64,000 nt of DNA from Lachnospiraceae bacterium (GTDB lineage Bacteria > Bacillota > Clostridia > Lachnospirales > Lachnospiraceae): positions 1-64,000 of the forward strand of contig JAKSPC010000006.1 in the NCBI GenBank assembly GCA_024405155.1, written 5' to 3'. Numbering within the stretch: position 1 is the first letter of the stretch; every line of letters begins with the position of its first letter. The notes below the pieces were generated by a model. That model ran no database searches. It worked only from the letters and a program-made list of their open reading frames with translations, and was not told the DNA's origin. Below are positions 16,284 to 26,329 of this stretch, piece after piece. The position numbers and the translations under genes are program-made.

Positions 16284-17594
16284 TTACAGTTTCGCCAGTA
16301 CGGTGCGGAAGGCTTTGCGGGCGTTATAACGGATCCGTTCCTCATCCACCAGCGTTGCCTGGCGGTCCTTCATCACCACGGTGCCGTCGCACATGGTAAG
16401 GACGATATCCTCGGAATCGCAGGCAAATACCACGTTGGAGAGGATGTCGTAGGCAGGGATCATGTTTTCCCGGTCCAGATCGATGACAATAAGGTCCGCA
16501 CGCATGCCTTCATCAATAAGACCGCAGTCCGGGCGCTTCTGGGCAAGAGCTCCGCCGCGGGTGGCCATGTAAAGCACCTCTTTGGGCACCACGGCATTGG
16601 CGTCTTGATTCAGACCTCTGGCGATCATGGCGGTAAGCTTCACTTCCTCCAGCATATTAAGGTCATTGTTGGAGGAAGCGCCGTCGGTGCCGATGGTGAT
16701 GTTCATGCCGTGCTTCCTGAAATTCACGATGTTGGGCATGCCGCTTCCCAGCTTCAGATTGGAAGAAGCATTCTGGGACATGAAGGCGCCGGTCTCCGCC
16801 ATGATGTCCGCGTCCTCGTCCGAAAGCCACACGCAGTGAGCCGCCAGCACCTGAGACTTAAACGCGCCGCAGCTGCGGAAATACTGCACGGGAGTCATGC
16901 CGTTATGACGGGCTTTGCACTCATTATGTTCCGATTCCGTTTCTGAAATGTGGATGTGCAGCACAAGGTCGTTGTCACAGGCCCACTCGCAGGCCTCTCT
17001 CACCGCCTTTTCCCTGGTGCTGTATTCCGCGTGAATGGCGGCATCCAGTTTGATGCGCCCGTCGTCCATGGTCTTCATCCAGTCCAGAAGGTGCAGGGAA
17101 TCCCGGTAGCTGTTGTTGTCGAAGAAGGAATCGGCGTCGTTAAAGTTGGTCAGCGGGTTGGACAGATTTGCCTTCATGCCGGCTTCGTAAAGAGCCAGGC
17201 CGTACTCCGGCAGGTCGAAATACATGTCGGAAATGGAAACACAGCCGGATTTCAGAAGTTCCAGACTGCCGAGGGCCGCGCCGGCGTACTTTTCCGGCGG
17301 AAGGAACTTTGCCTCGAAGGGAAAGATCTTTTCATTGAGCCACCGCTGGAGGGGAAGCCCCTCGCCGTAGCCGCGAAGGAGCGTCATGGGCACGTGGCAG
17401 TGAGTGTTGTAGAAGGCAGGCATAAGGAGCTTTAAGTCGCCGTCGTAGATCTCCTGACCGGCGGTGTCCACGGTGTCCAGAGACGCCGGGTCCTTATCGC
17501 CCACGTACACGATGTGCGCGCCCTTCGTCATCACGTACATGTGATGCTTTACCTCGAAATCCTTATCTACGATACTAATGTCTTTAAACAGCAT
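16284..17594 (-). CDS. mtaD: amidohydrolase, S-adenosylhomocysteine/5'-methylthioadenosine deaminase type
   Basis: A 436-residue TIM-barrel hydrolase. YNTHCHVPMTLLRGYGEGLP (about 68) has the first metal HxH; HIHISETESE near 200, the AHCVWLSDED region and GTDGASSNNDLNM carry the other ligands. The GEGLPLQ-W pattern is typical of MtaD-like deaminases that act on adenosyl thioethers. A related guanine or aminopyrimidine deaminase remains possible. I start at the ATG at 17594, preceded by GGAGGTATTCAC; 16 upstream in-frame codons run into H element 1. It sits alone between the E1/R1 island and H1. Confidence 0.8.
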   Translation of the reverse strand: MLFKDISIVDKDFEVKHHMYVMTKGAHIVYVGDKDPASLDTVDTAGQEIYDGDLKLLMPAFYNTHCHVPMTLLRGYGEGLPLQRWLNEKIFPFEAKFLPPEKYAGAALGSLELLKSGCVSISDMYFDLPEYGLALYEAGMKANLSNPLTNFNDADSFFDNNSYRDSLHLLDWMKTMDDGRIKLDAAIHAEYSTREKAVREACEWACDNDLVLHIHISETESEHNECKARHNGMTPVQYFRSCGAFKSQVLAAHCVWLSDEDADIMAETGAFMSQNASSNLKLGSGMPNIVNFRKHGMNITIGTDGASSNNDLNMLEEVKLTAMIARGLNQDANAVVPKEVLYMATRGGALAQKRPDCGLIDEGMRADLIVIDLDRENMIPAYDILSNVVFACDSEDIVLTMCDGTVVMKDRQATLVDEERIRYNARKAFRTVLAKL

Positions 17595-17611
17595 GTGAAT
17601 ACCTCCATGTA

Positions 17612-17792
17612 TTGGGGCAGCGGCATGTGAACAAAAGCGCATTGCGGAGGCTTTTCAGATTTTCAAGGTTTCCGAGCCCGTAAAGCAGAGGTCCTTGAGC
17701 GAAGCGAGTGGCACCCTCTGCGGGGGCGCAGGAAAGCTTAGAAAATCGAAAAACGGAGCAACCAGCGCGCTTGGGCACATGCCATGCCCCAA
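17612..17792. repeat. H element copy 1 (covarying long hairpin)
   Basis: A 181-bp imperfect palindrome filling the gap between the uvrA stop codon (8 bases away) and the mtaD ribosome binding site. The outer arms are specific to this copy but self-complementary: TTGGGGCA..TGCCCCAA and GGCATGTG..CACATGCC. The inner arms are conserved in all copies: GCGCATTGCGGAGGC plus TTTTCAGATTTTCAAGG on the left, AGAAAATCGAAAAACGGAGC on the right. The apical part is a GC-rich GCAGAGG..CCTCTGC hairpin unique to this copy. There is no T-run after the stem. Confidence 0.92.
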
Positions 17793-17800
17793 AGCTATTG

Positions 17801-20638
17801 TTATTTATTGAGATACGGTTTCAGGAACTGTCCGGTGTAGCTTCCGGGCACTTCGCAGATCTCTTCGGGCGTGCCCCGGGCGATGACGGTGCCGCCGCCC
17901 GCTCCGCCTTCCGGTCCCATGTCTATGATGTAGTCCGCCGTCTTGATCACGTCCAGGTTGTGCTCTATGACCACCACGGTATTGCCGGCGTCGGTAAGAC
18001 GCTTTAAGATCTCAGTGAGCTTCCGCACGTCCTCGAAATGAAGGCCGGTGGTAGGCTCATCCAGCACGTAGATGGTCTTTCCCGTAGCGCGGCGGGAAAG
18101 TTCCGTGGCCAGCTTGATACGCTGTGCCTCGCCGCCGGAAAGCTCGGTGCTGGGCTGACCCAGACGGATGTAGGAAAGTCCCACATCGGAAAGCGTCTTG
18201 ATCTTCCGGTAGATCTGCTCCACCGGGCGGAAGAATTCCAGGGCTTCCTCCACGGTCATGTTCAGCACGTCGTAGATGGACTTTCCCTTGTATTTCACTT
18301 CCAGCGTCTCTCTGTTGTAGCGCTTTCCGTGGCACACCTCGCAGGGCACGTATACGTCCGGCAGGAAATGCATCTCGATCTTCACGATGCCGTCGCCGGA
18401 GCAGGCCTCGCAGCGGCCGCCCTTTACGTTAAAGGAGAACCGGCCTTTTTCGTAGCCGCGCACTCTGGCGTCCGGCGTTTTCGCAAACAGATCGCGGATC
18501 AGGTCAAAGACGCCGGTATAGGTGGCCGGGTTGGACCGGGGCGTTCTTCCGATGGGACTCTGGTCGATGCAGATCACCTTGTCCAGCTGTTCGATGCCGG
18601 TGATGCCGTCGCTCTCCCCGGGGATGACCTTGGCCTTGTTTAAGGCCCTTGCCAGTTCCTTATAGAGGATCTCGTTGATAAGCGATGACTTTCCGCTTCC
18701 CGAAACGCCCGTCACCAGCGTGAGCACGCCAAGCGGGATGTCCACGTCGATATTCTTTAGGTTGTGCTCTCTGGCGCCGTGAATGGTGATCTTTCCCGTG
18801 GGCACTCTCCGCTCTGAGGGTACTTCAATCTTCCGTTTTCCGGAAAGATACATGCCGGTAAGGGACTCGGGACATGCAATGATGTCATCCACCGTACCGC
18901 TGGCCACGATCTCTCCGCCGTGTTCCCCGGCGCCGGGGCCGATGTCCACGATCCAGTCGGCGCTCCGCATGGTGTCTTCGTCGTGTTCCACCACGATCAC
19001 CGTATTGCCCAGATCTTTCAAATGTTTCAGCGTAGCCAGCAGTTTTGCGTTGTCCCGCTGATGAAGGCCGATGGAGGGCTCATCCAGGATGTACACCACG
19101 CCCACCAGACCGGAACCGATCTGGGTGGCCAGACGGATCCGCTGGGATTCGCCGCCGGAAAGGGTGGAGGTACCTCTGGCAAGGGTAAGATATCCCAGTC
19201 CCACGTCAATGAGGAAATCCACTCTGGCACGGATCTCCTTTAACAGCATGGCGCCGATCTTTGCCTGGGTCTCCGAAAGAGAAAGGTTTTCCAGATTGGC
19301 TTTCAGATCCGTAATGGAATGGTTGGTCAGTTCGTAGATATTCTCCCCGCCCACGGTAACTGCCAGGGAAGAGCGCTTCAGCCTCTGGCCCCGGCATACG
19401 GGGCAGTCGTCAAAGCGCATGTATTCTTCGTAGGCGCTCTTCATTTCCTGGGAATAGGCTTCCCTGTAGCGGCGCCTGGTATTCTCTAAAAGTCCCTCGA
19501 AAGGAGCCATGTGTACGGAACTTCCTCTGCCGTATTTGGAATCGTAGCTGATCCGCACGGTCCTTCCGCCGGTACCGTTTTCGATGATATCGCGGATGTG
19601 TTCCGGCAGGTCCTTATACGGCGTTTTCAGGCTGAAGCCGTAAGCCTGGGACAGTGCCTCCAGCATGGCATGGGAATAACTGCCCTCTTTGGAAGAGGAC
19701 TGCCAGCCGGTGACCTGAATGGCACCTTCGTCTAAGGAAAGAGACGGATCCGGGATCATCAGACGGATGTCGAACTCCATCTTGTACCCCAGGCCGTAGC
19801 ACTCCGGGCAGGCGCCGAAAGGATTGTTGAAAGAAAAGGACCGGGGCTCGATCTCGTCGATGCTCACGCCGCAGTCCGGGCAGGCGAAATTCTGGGAAAA
19901 GGTCTGTTTCGTTCCGTCGGTGATGTTGTCCACCACCATGAGCCCGCCGGAAAGCTTCAGCACGTTTTCAATGGAATCGGTAAGGCGCTGCTGAATGCCG
20001 TCACGGATAATGAGACGGTCCACCACCACTTCGATGTCGTGCTTCAGGTTCTTGTCCAGCGTGATCTCCTCGGAAAGATCGTACATGCTGCCGTCGATGA
20101 TCACACGGACGTATCCGGAACGGCGCATGCTGTCCAGAAGCTTTTCGTGGGTGCCCTTCCTGCCCCGCACCACCGGGGAAAGGAGCTGTACTCTGGTGCC
20201 CTCGGGAAGTTTCAGCACCGCGTCCGTCATTTCGTCCACGGTCTGACGTTTTATCTCCCTGCCGCACTCCGGGCAGTGGGGAATGCCGATACGGGCATAC
20301 AGAAGACGCAGATGATCGTAGATCTCCGTCACCGTGCCCACCGTGGAACGGGGGTTGTGGTTGGTGGATTTCTGGTCGATGGAGATGGCGGGGGAAAGTC
20401 CCTCGATACTCTTTACCTTCGGTTTTTCCATCTGTCCCAGGAACTGCCGGGCATAGGAAGAAAGCGACTCCATGTAGCGCCGCTGCCCTTCCGCGTAGAT
20501 GGTATCAAAAGCAAGACTGGACTTTCCGGAGCCCGAAAGCCCGGTGAACACCACGAACTCGCCGCGCGGCACGTCCAGATCCACGTTTTTTAAATTGTGC
20601 TCGGAAGCACCTCTGATCTTTATAAACTCTCTAGCCAT
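17801..20638 (-). CDS. uvrA: excinuclease ABC subunit A
   Basis: A 945-residue DNA-damage sensor of nucleotide excision repair. Two ABC ATPase modules are visible: Walker [20 protein letters not shown] near residue 33 and [15 protein letters not shown] near 645, with signatures [10 protein letters not shown] and [10 protein letters not shown]. Zinc-finger pairs CPECG, CPDCG/CPECYG and [14 protein letters not shown] are intact. Normal length. The ATG follows directly after the chromate transporter stop codon (TAAATG) with only a weak binding site, so translation is probably coupled. uvrB and uvrC are not in the window. Confidence 0.98.
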   Translation of the reverse strand: MAREFIKIRGASEHNLKNVDLDVPRGEFVVFTGLSGSGKSSLAFDTIYAEGQRRYMESLSSYARQFLGQMEKPKVKSIEGLSPAISIDQKSTNHNPRSTVGTVTEIYDHLRLLYARIGIPHCPECGREIKRQTVDEMTDAVLKLPEGTRVQLLSPVVRGRKGTHEKLLDSMRRSGYVRVIIDGSMYDLSEEITLDKNLKHDIEVVVDRLIIRDGIQQRLTDSIENVLKLSGGLMVVDNITDGTKQTFSQNFACPDCGVSIDEIEPRSFSFNNPFGACPECYGLGYKMEFDIRLMIPDPSLSLDEGAIQVTGWQSSSKEGSYSHAMLEALSQAYGFSLKTPYKDLPEHIRDIIENGTGGRTVRISYDSKYGRGSSVHMAPFEGLLENTRRRYREAYSQEMKSAYEEYMRFDDCPVCRGQRLKRSSLAVTVGGENIYELTNHSITDLKANLENLSLSETQAKIGAMLLKEIRARVDFLIDVGLGYLTLARGTSTLSGGESQRIRLATQIGSGLVGVVYILDEPSIGLHQRDNAKLLATLKHLKDLGNTVIVVEHDEDTMRSADWIVDIGPGAGEHGGEIVASGTVDDIIACPESLTGMYLSGKRKIEVPSERRVPTGKITIHGAREHNLKNIDVDIPLGVLTLVTGVSGSGKSSLINEILYKELARALNKAKVIPGESDGITGIEQLDKVICIDQSPIGRTPRSNPATYTGVFDLIRDLFAKTPDARVRGYEKGRFSFNVKGGRCEACSGDGIVKIEMHFLPDVYVPCEVCHGKRYNRETLEVKYKGKSIYDVLNMTVEEALEFFRPVEQIYRKIKTLSDVGLSYIRLGQPSTELSGGEAQRIKLATELSRRATGKTIYVLDEPTTGLHFEDVRKLTEILKRLTDAGNTVVVIEHNLDVIKTADYIIDMGPEGGAGGGTVIARGTPEEICEVPGSYTGQFLKPYLNK

Positions 20639-21199
20639 TTACCACTTAAGGAGAATGCCCACCAGGGCGGAAAACGCGATGAACCACACGGGATGAAGAT
20701 TCTTTAAAGGCTTCACGTAATTCATCAGTACAAACAGAAGGACCGCGAAAACAATGCCCCGTACGTCCGGCCCGAAGATCCCCTCTGCCGTAGTAAACAG
20801 AACGGTAATGAGGATGCCCAGAGCCGCGGAAGCAATGAGACCCGTGGAGGCGGGCCGGAGCCCGTAAAAGGCGTCGTTTACGTACCGGTTCTGCTTCCAC
20901 TTTTCCAGGGCCATGGAAATAAGGATGATCACCACGATAGAGGGGCTCACCTCTCCCAGGGTGGCGATGATGCCGCCGGGGATGCCGGCCGCGGTAAATC
21001 CCACGTAGGTGGCCATGTTGATGCCGATGGGGCCGGGCGTGGATTCAGACACGGCAAGCATGTTCATGAGGTCCGCATTGGAAAACCAGCCGGTCTTCTC
21101 TCCCAGGTCCGTAAGAAACGGGATGGTGGCCATGCCGCCGCCTATGGCGAACAGACCGATCTTGAAAAATTCCAGATAAAGCTTCAGAAGGATGCTCAT
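20639..21199 (-). CDS. chromate transporter (CHR family), second half-size subunit
   Basis: A 186-residue membrane protein with the FFKIGLFAIGGGMATIPFL and ESTPGPIGINMATYVGF motifs of the CHR family. Short CHR proteins come in pairs that together equal one full-length ChrA and export or exchange oxyanions, chromate or sulfate being the usual guess. GGAGG precedes the ATG at 21199, which overlaps the stop of its partner (ATGA). The frame stays open 24 codons upstream inside the partner gene, which I exclude. Confidence 0.87.
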   Translation of the reverse strand: MSILLKLYLEFFKIGLFAIGGGMATIPFLTDLGEKTGWFSNADLMNMLAVSESTPGPIGINMATYVGFTAAGIPGGIIATLGEVSPSIVVIILISMALEKWKQNRYVNDAFYGLRPASTGLIASAALGILITVLFTTAEGIFGPDVRGIVFAVLLFVLMNYVKPLKNLHPVWFIAFSALVGILLKW

Positions 21200-21759
21200 T
21201 TCTGTGCGCCTCCTTTGGCTTTTGCCGTCTGGATGAGGATCCCCGCCGCAGCCGAGATCATGATGAACCATACGGGACTGATATCGATAAAGTAGCTCCC
21301 CGCCATCACTGCCACGGCGATCACGGTGGTGGGAATGTCAATGAGCGACTTTTTCGCCAGCTTAACGACAGCATTTATCACCAGCACGCACACGCATACC
21401 CGGATGCCTGCAAAAGCGCTCTTTACCACAGGAAGATCAGCGAAATTCTGAATGAGCCCCGCCAGGATGGTGATGATCACCACCGAGGGGAACACCACGC
21501 CAAGCGTTGCCGCGATGCCGCCGATGACGCCCCGCTCCTTAAAGCCTATGAACGTGGCGGTATTCACCATGATAATGCCGGGCGTACACTGACCGATGGC
21601 GTAGTAATCCATCATTTCCTCTTCCGTGGCCCAGTGCCGGTTTTCCACCACTTCCCTCTGCAGCATGGGAAGCATGGCCACCCCGCCGCCGAACGTAAGC
21701 CCGCCGATCTTCGCGAAAGTCACGAACAGATCGAAGAGACTGGTCTTTTTCTTCTCCAT
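21196..21759 (-). CDS. chromate transporter (CHR family), first half-size subunit
   Basis: A 187-residue partner of the gene at 20639-21199, with FVTFAKIGGLTFGGGVAMLP and AIGQCTPGIIMVNTATFIGF. About six hydrophobic segments. The ATG shares one base with the copper ATPase stop codon (TAATG), so it is translated after copA. Grouping with a copper exporter suggests a metal or oxyanion stress unit; this is inference. Confidence 0.87.
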   Translation of the reverse strand: MEKKKTSLFDLFVTFAKIGGLTFGGGVAMLPMLQREVVENRHWATEEEMMDYYAIGQCTPGIIMVNTATFIGFKERGVIGGIAATLGVVFPSVVIITILAGLIQNFADLPVVKSAFAGIRVCVCVLVINAVVKLAKKSLIDIPTTVIAVAVMAGSYFIDISPVWFIMISAAAGILIQTAKAKGGAQK

Positions 21760-24074
21760 TACAGCACCTTATATCCTGCTTCGGTGACGGCTTTTGCAAG
21801 CGCTTCTTTCGAAGCGTTTCCCGTTACCACCGCATTTCCTTTTTCATGAGAAACTTCTGCGCCTTCCACGCCGGGGACCTTAAGGAGCGCTTCCTTTACC
21901 CTGGCCTCGCAGTGGGGGCACATCATGCCTTCGATCTTTATCTCCGTCGTCATTTTCTTTATCCCTTCTTTCAGACTCTTTAAACCGGACAGTCTCAGCG
22001 CGTTGCAGACCACGAAAAGACTGGAACAGCTCATGCATGCCGCACCGATCATGGGGTTTAATGAGATCCCCAGCGGCTTTACGAAACATCCCGCGGCAAG
22101 GGGGATGCAGATCACGTTGTAGAAAAACGCCCAGAACAGATTCTCCTTGATGTTCTTTACCACCTTGCGGGAGAAATATATGGCGTCGGGCACGGTGAAG
22201 AGGTCCGGCCTTACCAGAACCACGTCTGCCGCGCTCATGGCCACGTCCGTCCCGGAGCGGAGCCCCGCGCCGATATCCGCTTCCTTTAAGGCCACCGCGT
22301 CGTTGATGCCGTCACCCACCATCATCACGGGTCCTTCCTTCCGGAGCGTGCGGATGAGATCCGCCTTTTCCCCGGGGAGCACGCCCGCGTGGACACGTTC
22401 GATGCCGGCCTTTTTTGCGATCACCTGAGCCGTCTCCCTGTGATCGCCGGTGATCATGACCGGAGTGATGCCCATTTCCTTTAAAAGACGTATGGCTTCC
22501 GCCGCATCCTCCTTCAGGACGTCGGCAAATTCCAGATAGCCGAGAGGCTTTCCATCCTTCGTGAAATAGACCGGTGTCTTTCCCTCTCTGCTTCCTTCCG
22601 AAATTTTCGCCCCTGCTCCGGGCACGCCGCCGGCTTCGATACGGCTCCCGTCCATGAGGACGCTTACGGAACTTCCCGTGGCGGTAAACTCCGTCACTTC
22701 CGGTGCCGGGATATTTTTCAGTGCGGCATAGTCCACAACGGCTTTCGCGATGGGGTGTTCCGACTTTAGCTCTGCGGCAAGGGCGGCCGTCAGCAGTTCC
22801 TCTTTCGTCACGCCTTCCTCCGGATAGATCCCCACCAGAGAAAGCGTTCCTCTGGTGACGGTGCCGGTCTTATCGAAAGCCGCAATGCGGACCTTTCCCG
22901 TCTGCTCCAGAGACTGTGCCGTCTTGAACAGGATGCCGTTTTTCGCCGCGGCGCCGTTTCCCGTCATGATGGCTGCCGGTGTGGCAAGCCCCATGGCGCA
23001 GGGACAGCTGATCACCAGAACGGAAATGGCATATCTGAGGGCGGAAACGAAAGGTTCTCCGTTTACGCACCATACGATCAGGGTAAGAAGCGCGATGCCC
23101 AGCACCACCGGCACGAAAACGCCGGCCACCTTATCGGCAAGTCTGGCGATGGGTGCCTTTGTGCTTCCCGCGTCCTCCACCATGCGGAGGATCTCCGAAA
23201 AGGCGGTATCCTTTCCGGTCTTGTCGGCGCGGCAGGTAAGCATGCCGGAACGGTTCACGGTGGCGGCAAACAGGGGATCTCCCGGCTTTTTCCATGCGGG
23301 AGCGCTCTCTCCCGTCAGCATGGATTCATCCGTAAAACTGTTTCCCGATATCACGGTACCGTCCGCGGGGATACTGTCCCCGGGCTTTAAATAAAACGTA
23401 TCCCCCGGCTTTACTTCCGCGGCGGGAACTACCGCTTCCGCCCCGTCCTTCATCACTCTCGCCGTCTGCGGCTTTAACCGTAAAAGCTCCTTTACCGCAT
23501 TCGTGGTGCGGCCTTTGGTCTTTTCCTCCAGAAGCTTTCCCACGGTGATAAGGGTAAGGATCATGGCCGCGGAGTCATAGTATCCTCCCAGAAACGATGC
23601 CGCCGAGCCAAGGCTCACCAGGGTATCCATGTTGGGAGCTCCTGCTATTACGGCCTTTATGCCGCTTACAAAGAAGCGGCGGTTCACAAGCATCACAAGG
23701 AGCGCAATGCACGCTTCGACGATCCCGTGCTTTCCCATCCCCATGGTGCGCACCATCAGAAAAGCGGTGAGGCATATGGAGATCACCAGGCAGGTAAGGA
23801 TCTTTTTCTCCCGGGGATCCATGGTTTTTCCGGCGCCTTCCGCAGTTCCTGCCGTATCTCCGCTTCCTGTGCCGGCATTTTCACCGATGCCGTAGCCGGC
23901 GTCGATGACTGCTTTCTTCACATCTTCTTCCCCGGCGGTCCCTTCCACGCGAAGATCCCCCGTCAGCAGATTAACGGAAACGTTTTCTGCTCCGGGGACC
24001 TTGCTTACCGCTTTTTCCACGCGGGCCTGACAGGCCGCGCAGCTCATGCCGGTGACCACAAGTCTTACAGCCAT
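21759..24074 (-). CDS. copA: copper-exporting P1B-type ATPase with N- and C-terminal HMA domains
   Basis: A 771-residue membrane pump. The N-terminal HMA has GMSCAACQARVEKA (Cys 12 and 15). The transmembrane metal site is SCPCAMGLATPA, the phosphorylation site DKTGT, and the nucleotide domain has SEHPIAKAV (HP motif) and GDGINDA. CPC and the helix-8 Met/Ser pattern (NPMIGAACMSCSS) point to Cu(I). After the last helix an extra 64-residue HMA, GMMCPHCEARVKEAL (Cys 719 and 722), is fused, where other genomes often have a separate CopZ chaperone. Met708 (ATG at 21951-21953) is preceded by AAGGG and could start a free CopZ-like protein. The gene overlaps the Nudix gene by 10 bases. Confidence 0.93.
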   Translation of the reverse strand: MAVRLVVTGMSCAACQARVEKAVSKVPGAENVSVNLLTGDLRVEGTAGEEDVKKAVIDAGYGIGENAGTGSGDTAGTAEGAGKTMDPREKKILTCLVISICLTAFLMVRTMGMGKHGIVEACIALLVMLVNRRFFVSGIKAVIAGAPNMDTLVSLGSAASFLGGYYDSAAMILTLITVGKLLEEKTKGRTTNAVKELLRLKPQTARVMKDGAEAVVPAAEVKPGDTFYLKPGDSIPADGTVISGNSFTDESMLTGESAPAWKKPGDPLFAATVNRSGMLTCRADKTGKDTAFSEILRMVEDAGSTKAPIARLADKVAGVFVPVVLGIALLTLIVWCVNGEPFVSALRYAISVLVISCPCAMGLATPAAIMTGNGAAAKNGILFKTAQSLEQTGKVRIAAFDKTGTVTRGTLSLVGIYPEEGVTKEELLTAALAAELKSEHPIAKAVVDYAALKNIPAPEVTEFTATGSSVSVLMDGSRIEAGGVPGAGAKISEGSREGKTPVYFTKDGKPLGYLEFADVLKEDAAEAIRLLKEMGITPVMITGDHRETAQVIAKKAGIERVHAGVLPGEKADLIRTLRKEGPVMMVGDGINDAVALKEADIGAGLRSGTDVAMSAADVVLVRPDLFTVPDAIYFSRKVVKNIKENLFWAFFYNVICIPLAAGCFVKPLGISLNPMIGAACMSCSSLFVVCNALRLSGLKSLKEGIKKMTTEIKIEGMMCPHCEARVKEALLKVPGVEGAEVSHEKGNAVVTGNASKEALAKAVTEAGYKVL

Positions 24075-24502
24075 TTTCCCTCGCTTCTGAGCGCCAGATA
24101 CCTTGCGTAGGCCTTTTCCAACATTTCCTTTTCGTTGGGGAACTTAAGGAGATGGATGGCCTCGTGATACTTGTAGTATCCGCTGTCCTTGAAATACTCC
24201 TCTGTCTGAGGTTTCGAATAGTAGGACCTGCCTTTCATCAGATACCAGTGGACTTCCTTCACCACCGTATCCTCCGGTACCGTAAAGGTATAGGAACTGG
24301 AGTCCAGATACTCCACGATCTCCGCGTCTGCCCCCGACTCTTCCTTTACCTCTCTCAGTGCCGTCTGCTCGTGGGTCTCACCTTCTTCCACGGTGCCCTT
24401 GGGCAGCACCCAGCCCTCGTAACGGTTTTTGTAATTTTTATACAGGAGAAGGATCTTTCCCCTGAATATCACTACCCCGCCACAGCTTACCGCTTCGATC
24501 AT
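24065..24502 (-). CDS. Nudix hydrolase
   Basis: A 145-residue cytoplasmic pyrophosphatase. The Nudix box is G-TVEEG-E-THEQTA-L-REVKEESG (about 37-58), with all G, E, R, E, E positions present. The fold resembles diadenosine-polyphosphate or (d)NTP cleaning enzymes (CGGVVIF..WVLPKGTVEEGE), but the substrate cannot be read. The ATG at 24502 has GGGAGG 7 bases upstream; six earlier codons are unlikely. It overlaps copA by 10 bases and appears to start the Nudix-copA-chr-chr-uvrA run. Confidence 0.88.
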   Translation of the reverse strand: MIEAVSCGGVVIFRGKILLLYKNYKNRYEGWVLPKGTVEEGETHEQTALREVKEESGADAEIVEYLDSSSYTFTVPEDTVVKEVHWYLMKGRSYYSKPQTEEYFKDSGYYKYHEAIHLLKFPNEKEMLEKAYARYLALRSEGKWL

Positions 24503-24537
24503 TGCGATACCTCCCTGCAAGATTGGTGTAGTACTTG

Positions 24538-24560
24538 ACTGCAGCCTCTCAGGCTGCAGT
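24538..24560. other. intercistronic hairpin between hydA and the Nudix gene
   Basis: ACTGCAGCCT and AGGCTGCAGT pair perfectly around CTC, 5 bases after the hydA stop codon. The minus-strand sequence after it (CAAGTACT) has no T-run, so it may stabilise an mRNA end rather than terminate by itself. Confidence 0.6.
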
Positions 24561-24565
24561 GATCT

Positions 24566-26329
24566 TTATAATTCCCAGGTCTCCTGATTCGTGTGCAGAA
24601 GTTCTTCCGCCTTTTCGGAAAGGGGACTCCCCAGATACGTTTCGTACAGCTTCAGAACTTCCATGTTTTTGTGGGAGAAGCGGACCGCCCTGGACGCATC
24701 CAGACGGTACAGTTCTTTTCCTCTGGCAAAGGCCTTTTCCTCGCCGTCGGTAAACGGCTGTCCGCCGCCGCCGGCGCAGCCGCCGGGACATGCCATGATC
24801 TCCACGAAATCGTACATCACCAGACCCGCACGGATGGCCTCCACCAGAGCCCTGGCATTTTTGAGACCGGACGCCACGGCAACGCTCAGCGTAGCGTCAC
24901 CCAATTTGAATTCCGCGTCACGCCAGCACTTCACAAGCGCCGGATCGGCGCTTTCCGCACGTACCTCTTTAAAGGCGTCCGCTTTCGGATCCCTGCCGTT
25001 TACTACGAAATACGCGGTACGAAGCGCAGCCTCCATGACGCCGCCCGTGGCCCCGAAGATGGAGCCGGCACCGGTATACTCTCCCAGAAGCGAATCGAAT
25101 CCCACTTCCGGAAGGGCCGCCACATCCGTTCCCCGAAGCATCCTCCCCAGTTCCCTGGTGGTAAGGGAAAGATCCACGTCTCTTCCCCCGGTGCTGTTCA
25201 CTTCTCTGACCGCCGCCTCATATTTCTTGGCGGTACAGGGCATGATGGAGACGCAGCGGATCTTTTCGGCGGGAATGCCTGTTTTTTCTGCAAAATAGGT
25301 CTTTGTCACCGCGCCGAACATCTGCTGGGGGCTCTTCGCGCTGGAAAGACAGCCCGCCATGTCCGGATAATTGATCTTCAAAAATCTTACCCAGCCGGGG
25401 CAGCAGGAAGTAAACATGGGGTAAAAGACCTTCTCGCCCCGCTTTGCGGCCTCCGCGGCCGTTCCTTTTTCGGCGATCCTTCGAAGGAGTTCGTTTCCCT
25501 CCTCCATGATGGTAAGATCGGCCGTAAAGTCCGTGGAGAACACGTAATCCGCACCCAGCTTCTTTAAAGCAGCTGCCATGCGCTGTTCCGTTCCCTGCGC
25601 CTTCGTAAGACCTGTTGCTTCCGCAAAGCCGGTCCGGACAGCCGGGGCGATCTGCACCACGGTGGTAAGCTCCGCATCGTCCGCAAAGGAGCGGAATACT
25701 TCCGTATCGTCTCTTTCGGAAAGGGCTCCCGTGGGGCAGTGGGTGATGCACTGTCCGCAGTAGGTGCATCCTGCCTCTCCAAAGGAAAGCCCGTCACGGA
25801 TGCCTACGTGAGCGCCGGCACCGGTGCCCCGAAGCTCCCACACGTTCACCGACTGGATCTTCCCGCAGATATTTACGCAGCGCAGACACTGCACGCACTT
25901 GGAGGCATCCCGCTGTAAAAGGAGCGCCTCGTCCCATTTTTTCTTCGGAAAACTTACCGGGAAATCATTGTCCAGAAGGTTCATCTCTTTGGAAAGTTCC
26001 TGCAGGGTGCAGTTTCCGTCGCGCACGCAGGTGGTGCAGGAAGTGTTGTGCCGGGAAAGGAGAAGTTTCAGATTCGTTTTCCTCGCCTTAAGCACCTCGG
26101 GCGCCGTGGTGGATACCACCATGCCCTCTTCGCAAAGGGTATTGCAGGAAGCAGAGAGCCTCTCCTGCCCTTCCACCTTCACCAGGCAGATCCTGCAGGC
26201 GGCCGTTTCGCTGACTTCCTTTAAGTAACACAATGTAGGGATACGGATGCCGGCTTTTTTTGCCGCTTCCAGAATGGTGGTACCCTTCTGTACCCGGATC
26301 TCTTTTCCGTCGATCGTAAGATTTACCAT
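24566..26329 (-). CDS. hydA: [FeFe] hydrogenase catalytic subunit (group A2-like)
   Basis: A 587-residue iron-only hydrogenase. Order of domains: [2Fe-2S] ferredoxin (Cys 34, 45, 48, 62 or 66), His-Cys [4Fe-4S] site (H94, C98, C101, C107), two [4Fe-4S] clusters (C145/148/151/155 and C188/191/194/198), then the H-cluster motifs TSCCPGW (307-313), MPCTAKKYE (363-371) and ACPGGCAGGGGQP ending at 525, with a C-terminal small-subunit region. All H-cluster cysteines are present. It overlaps by 7 bases the upstream Fe-S/GltD-like flavoprotein, the gene pairing that defines the glutamate-synthase-linked A2 group. It should interconvert protons and H2 with electrons from NAD(P)H through that partner. 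Maturases HydE/F/G are not in the window. Confidence 0.94.
   Translation of the reverse strand: MVNLTIDGKEIRVQKGTTILEAAKKAGIRIPTLCYLKEVSETAACRICLVKVEGQERLSASCNTLCEEGMVVSTTAPEVLKARKTNLKLLLSRHNTSCTTCVRDGNCTLQELSKEMNLLDNDFPVSFPKKKWDEALLLQRDASKCVQCLRCVNICGKIQSVNVWELRGTGAGAHVGIRDGLSFGEAGCTYCGQCITHCPTGALSERDDTEVFRSFADDAELTTVVQIAPAVRTGFAEATGLTKAQGTEQRMAAALKKLGADYVFSTDFTADLTIMEEGNELLRRIAEKGTAAEAAKRGEKVFYPMFTSCCPGWVRFLKINYPDMAGCLSSAKSPQQMFGAVTKTYFAEKTGIPAEKIRCVSIMPCTAKKYEAAVREVNSTGGRDVDLSLTTRELGRMLRGTDVAALPEVGFDSLLGEYTGAGSIFGATGGVMEAALRTAYFVVNGRDPKADAFKEVRAESADPALVKCWRDAEFKLGDATLSVAVASGLKNARALVEAIRAGLVMYDFVEIMACPGGCAGGGGQPFTDGEEKAFARGKELYRLDASRAVRFSHKNMEVLKLYETYLGSPLSEKAEELLHTNQETWEL

Noticed and set aside
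17612..17792. Integron attC site or MITE as an explanation for the H elements
   Set aside because: There is no integrase or cassette-like ORF, the ends lack the RYYYAAC/GTTRRRY motifs of attC, and a MITE would have fixed terminal repeats, whereas here the ends vary between copies.
24538..24560. Rho-independent terminator after hydA
   Set aside because: The stem is perfect but is not followed by a T-run on the minus strand; kept only as a hairpin.
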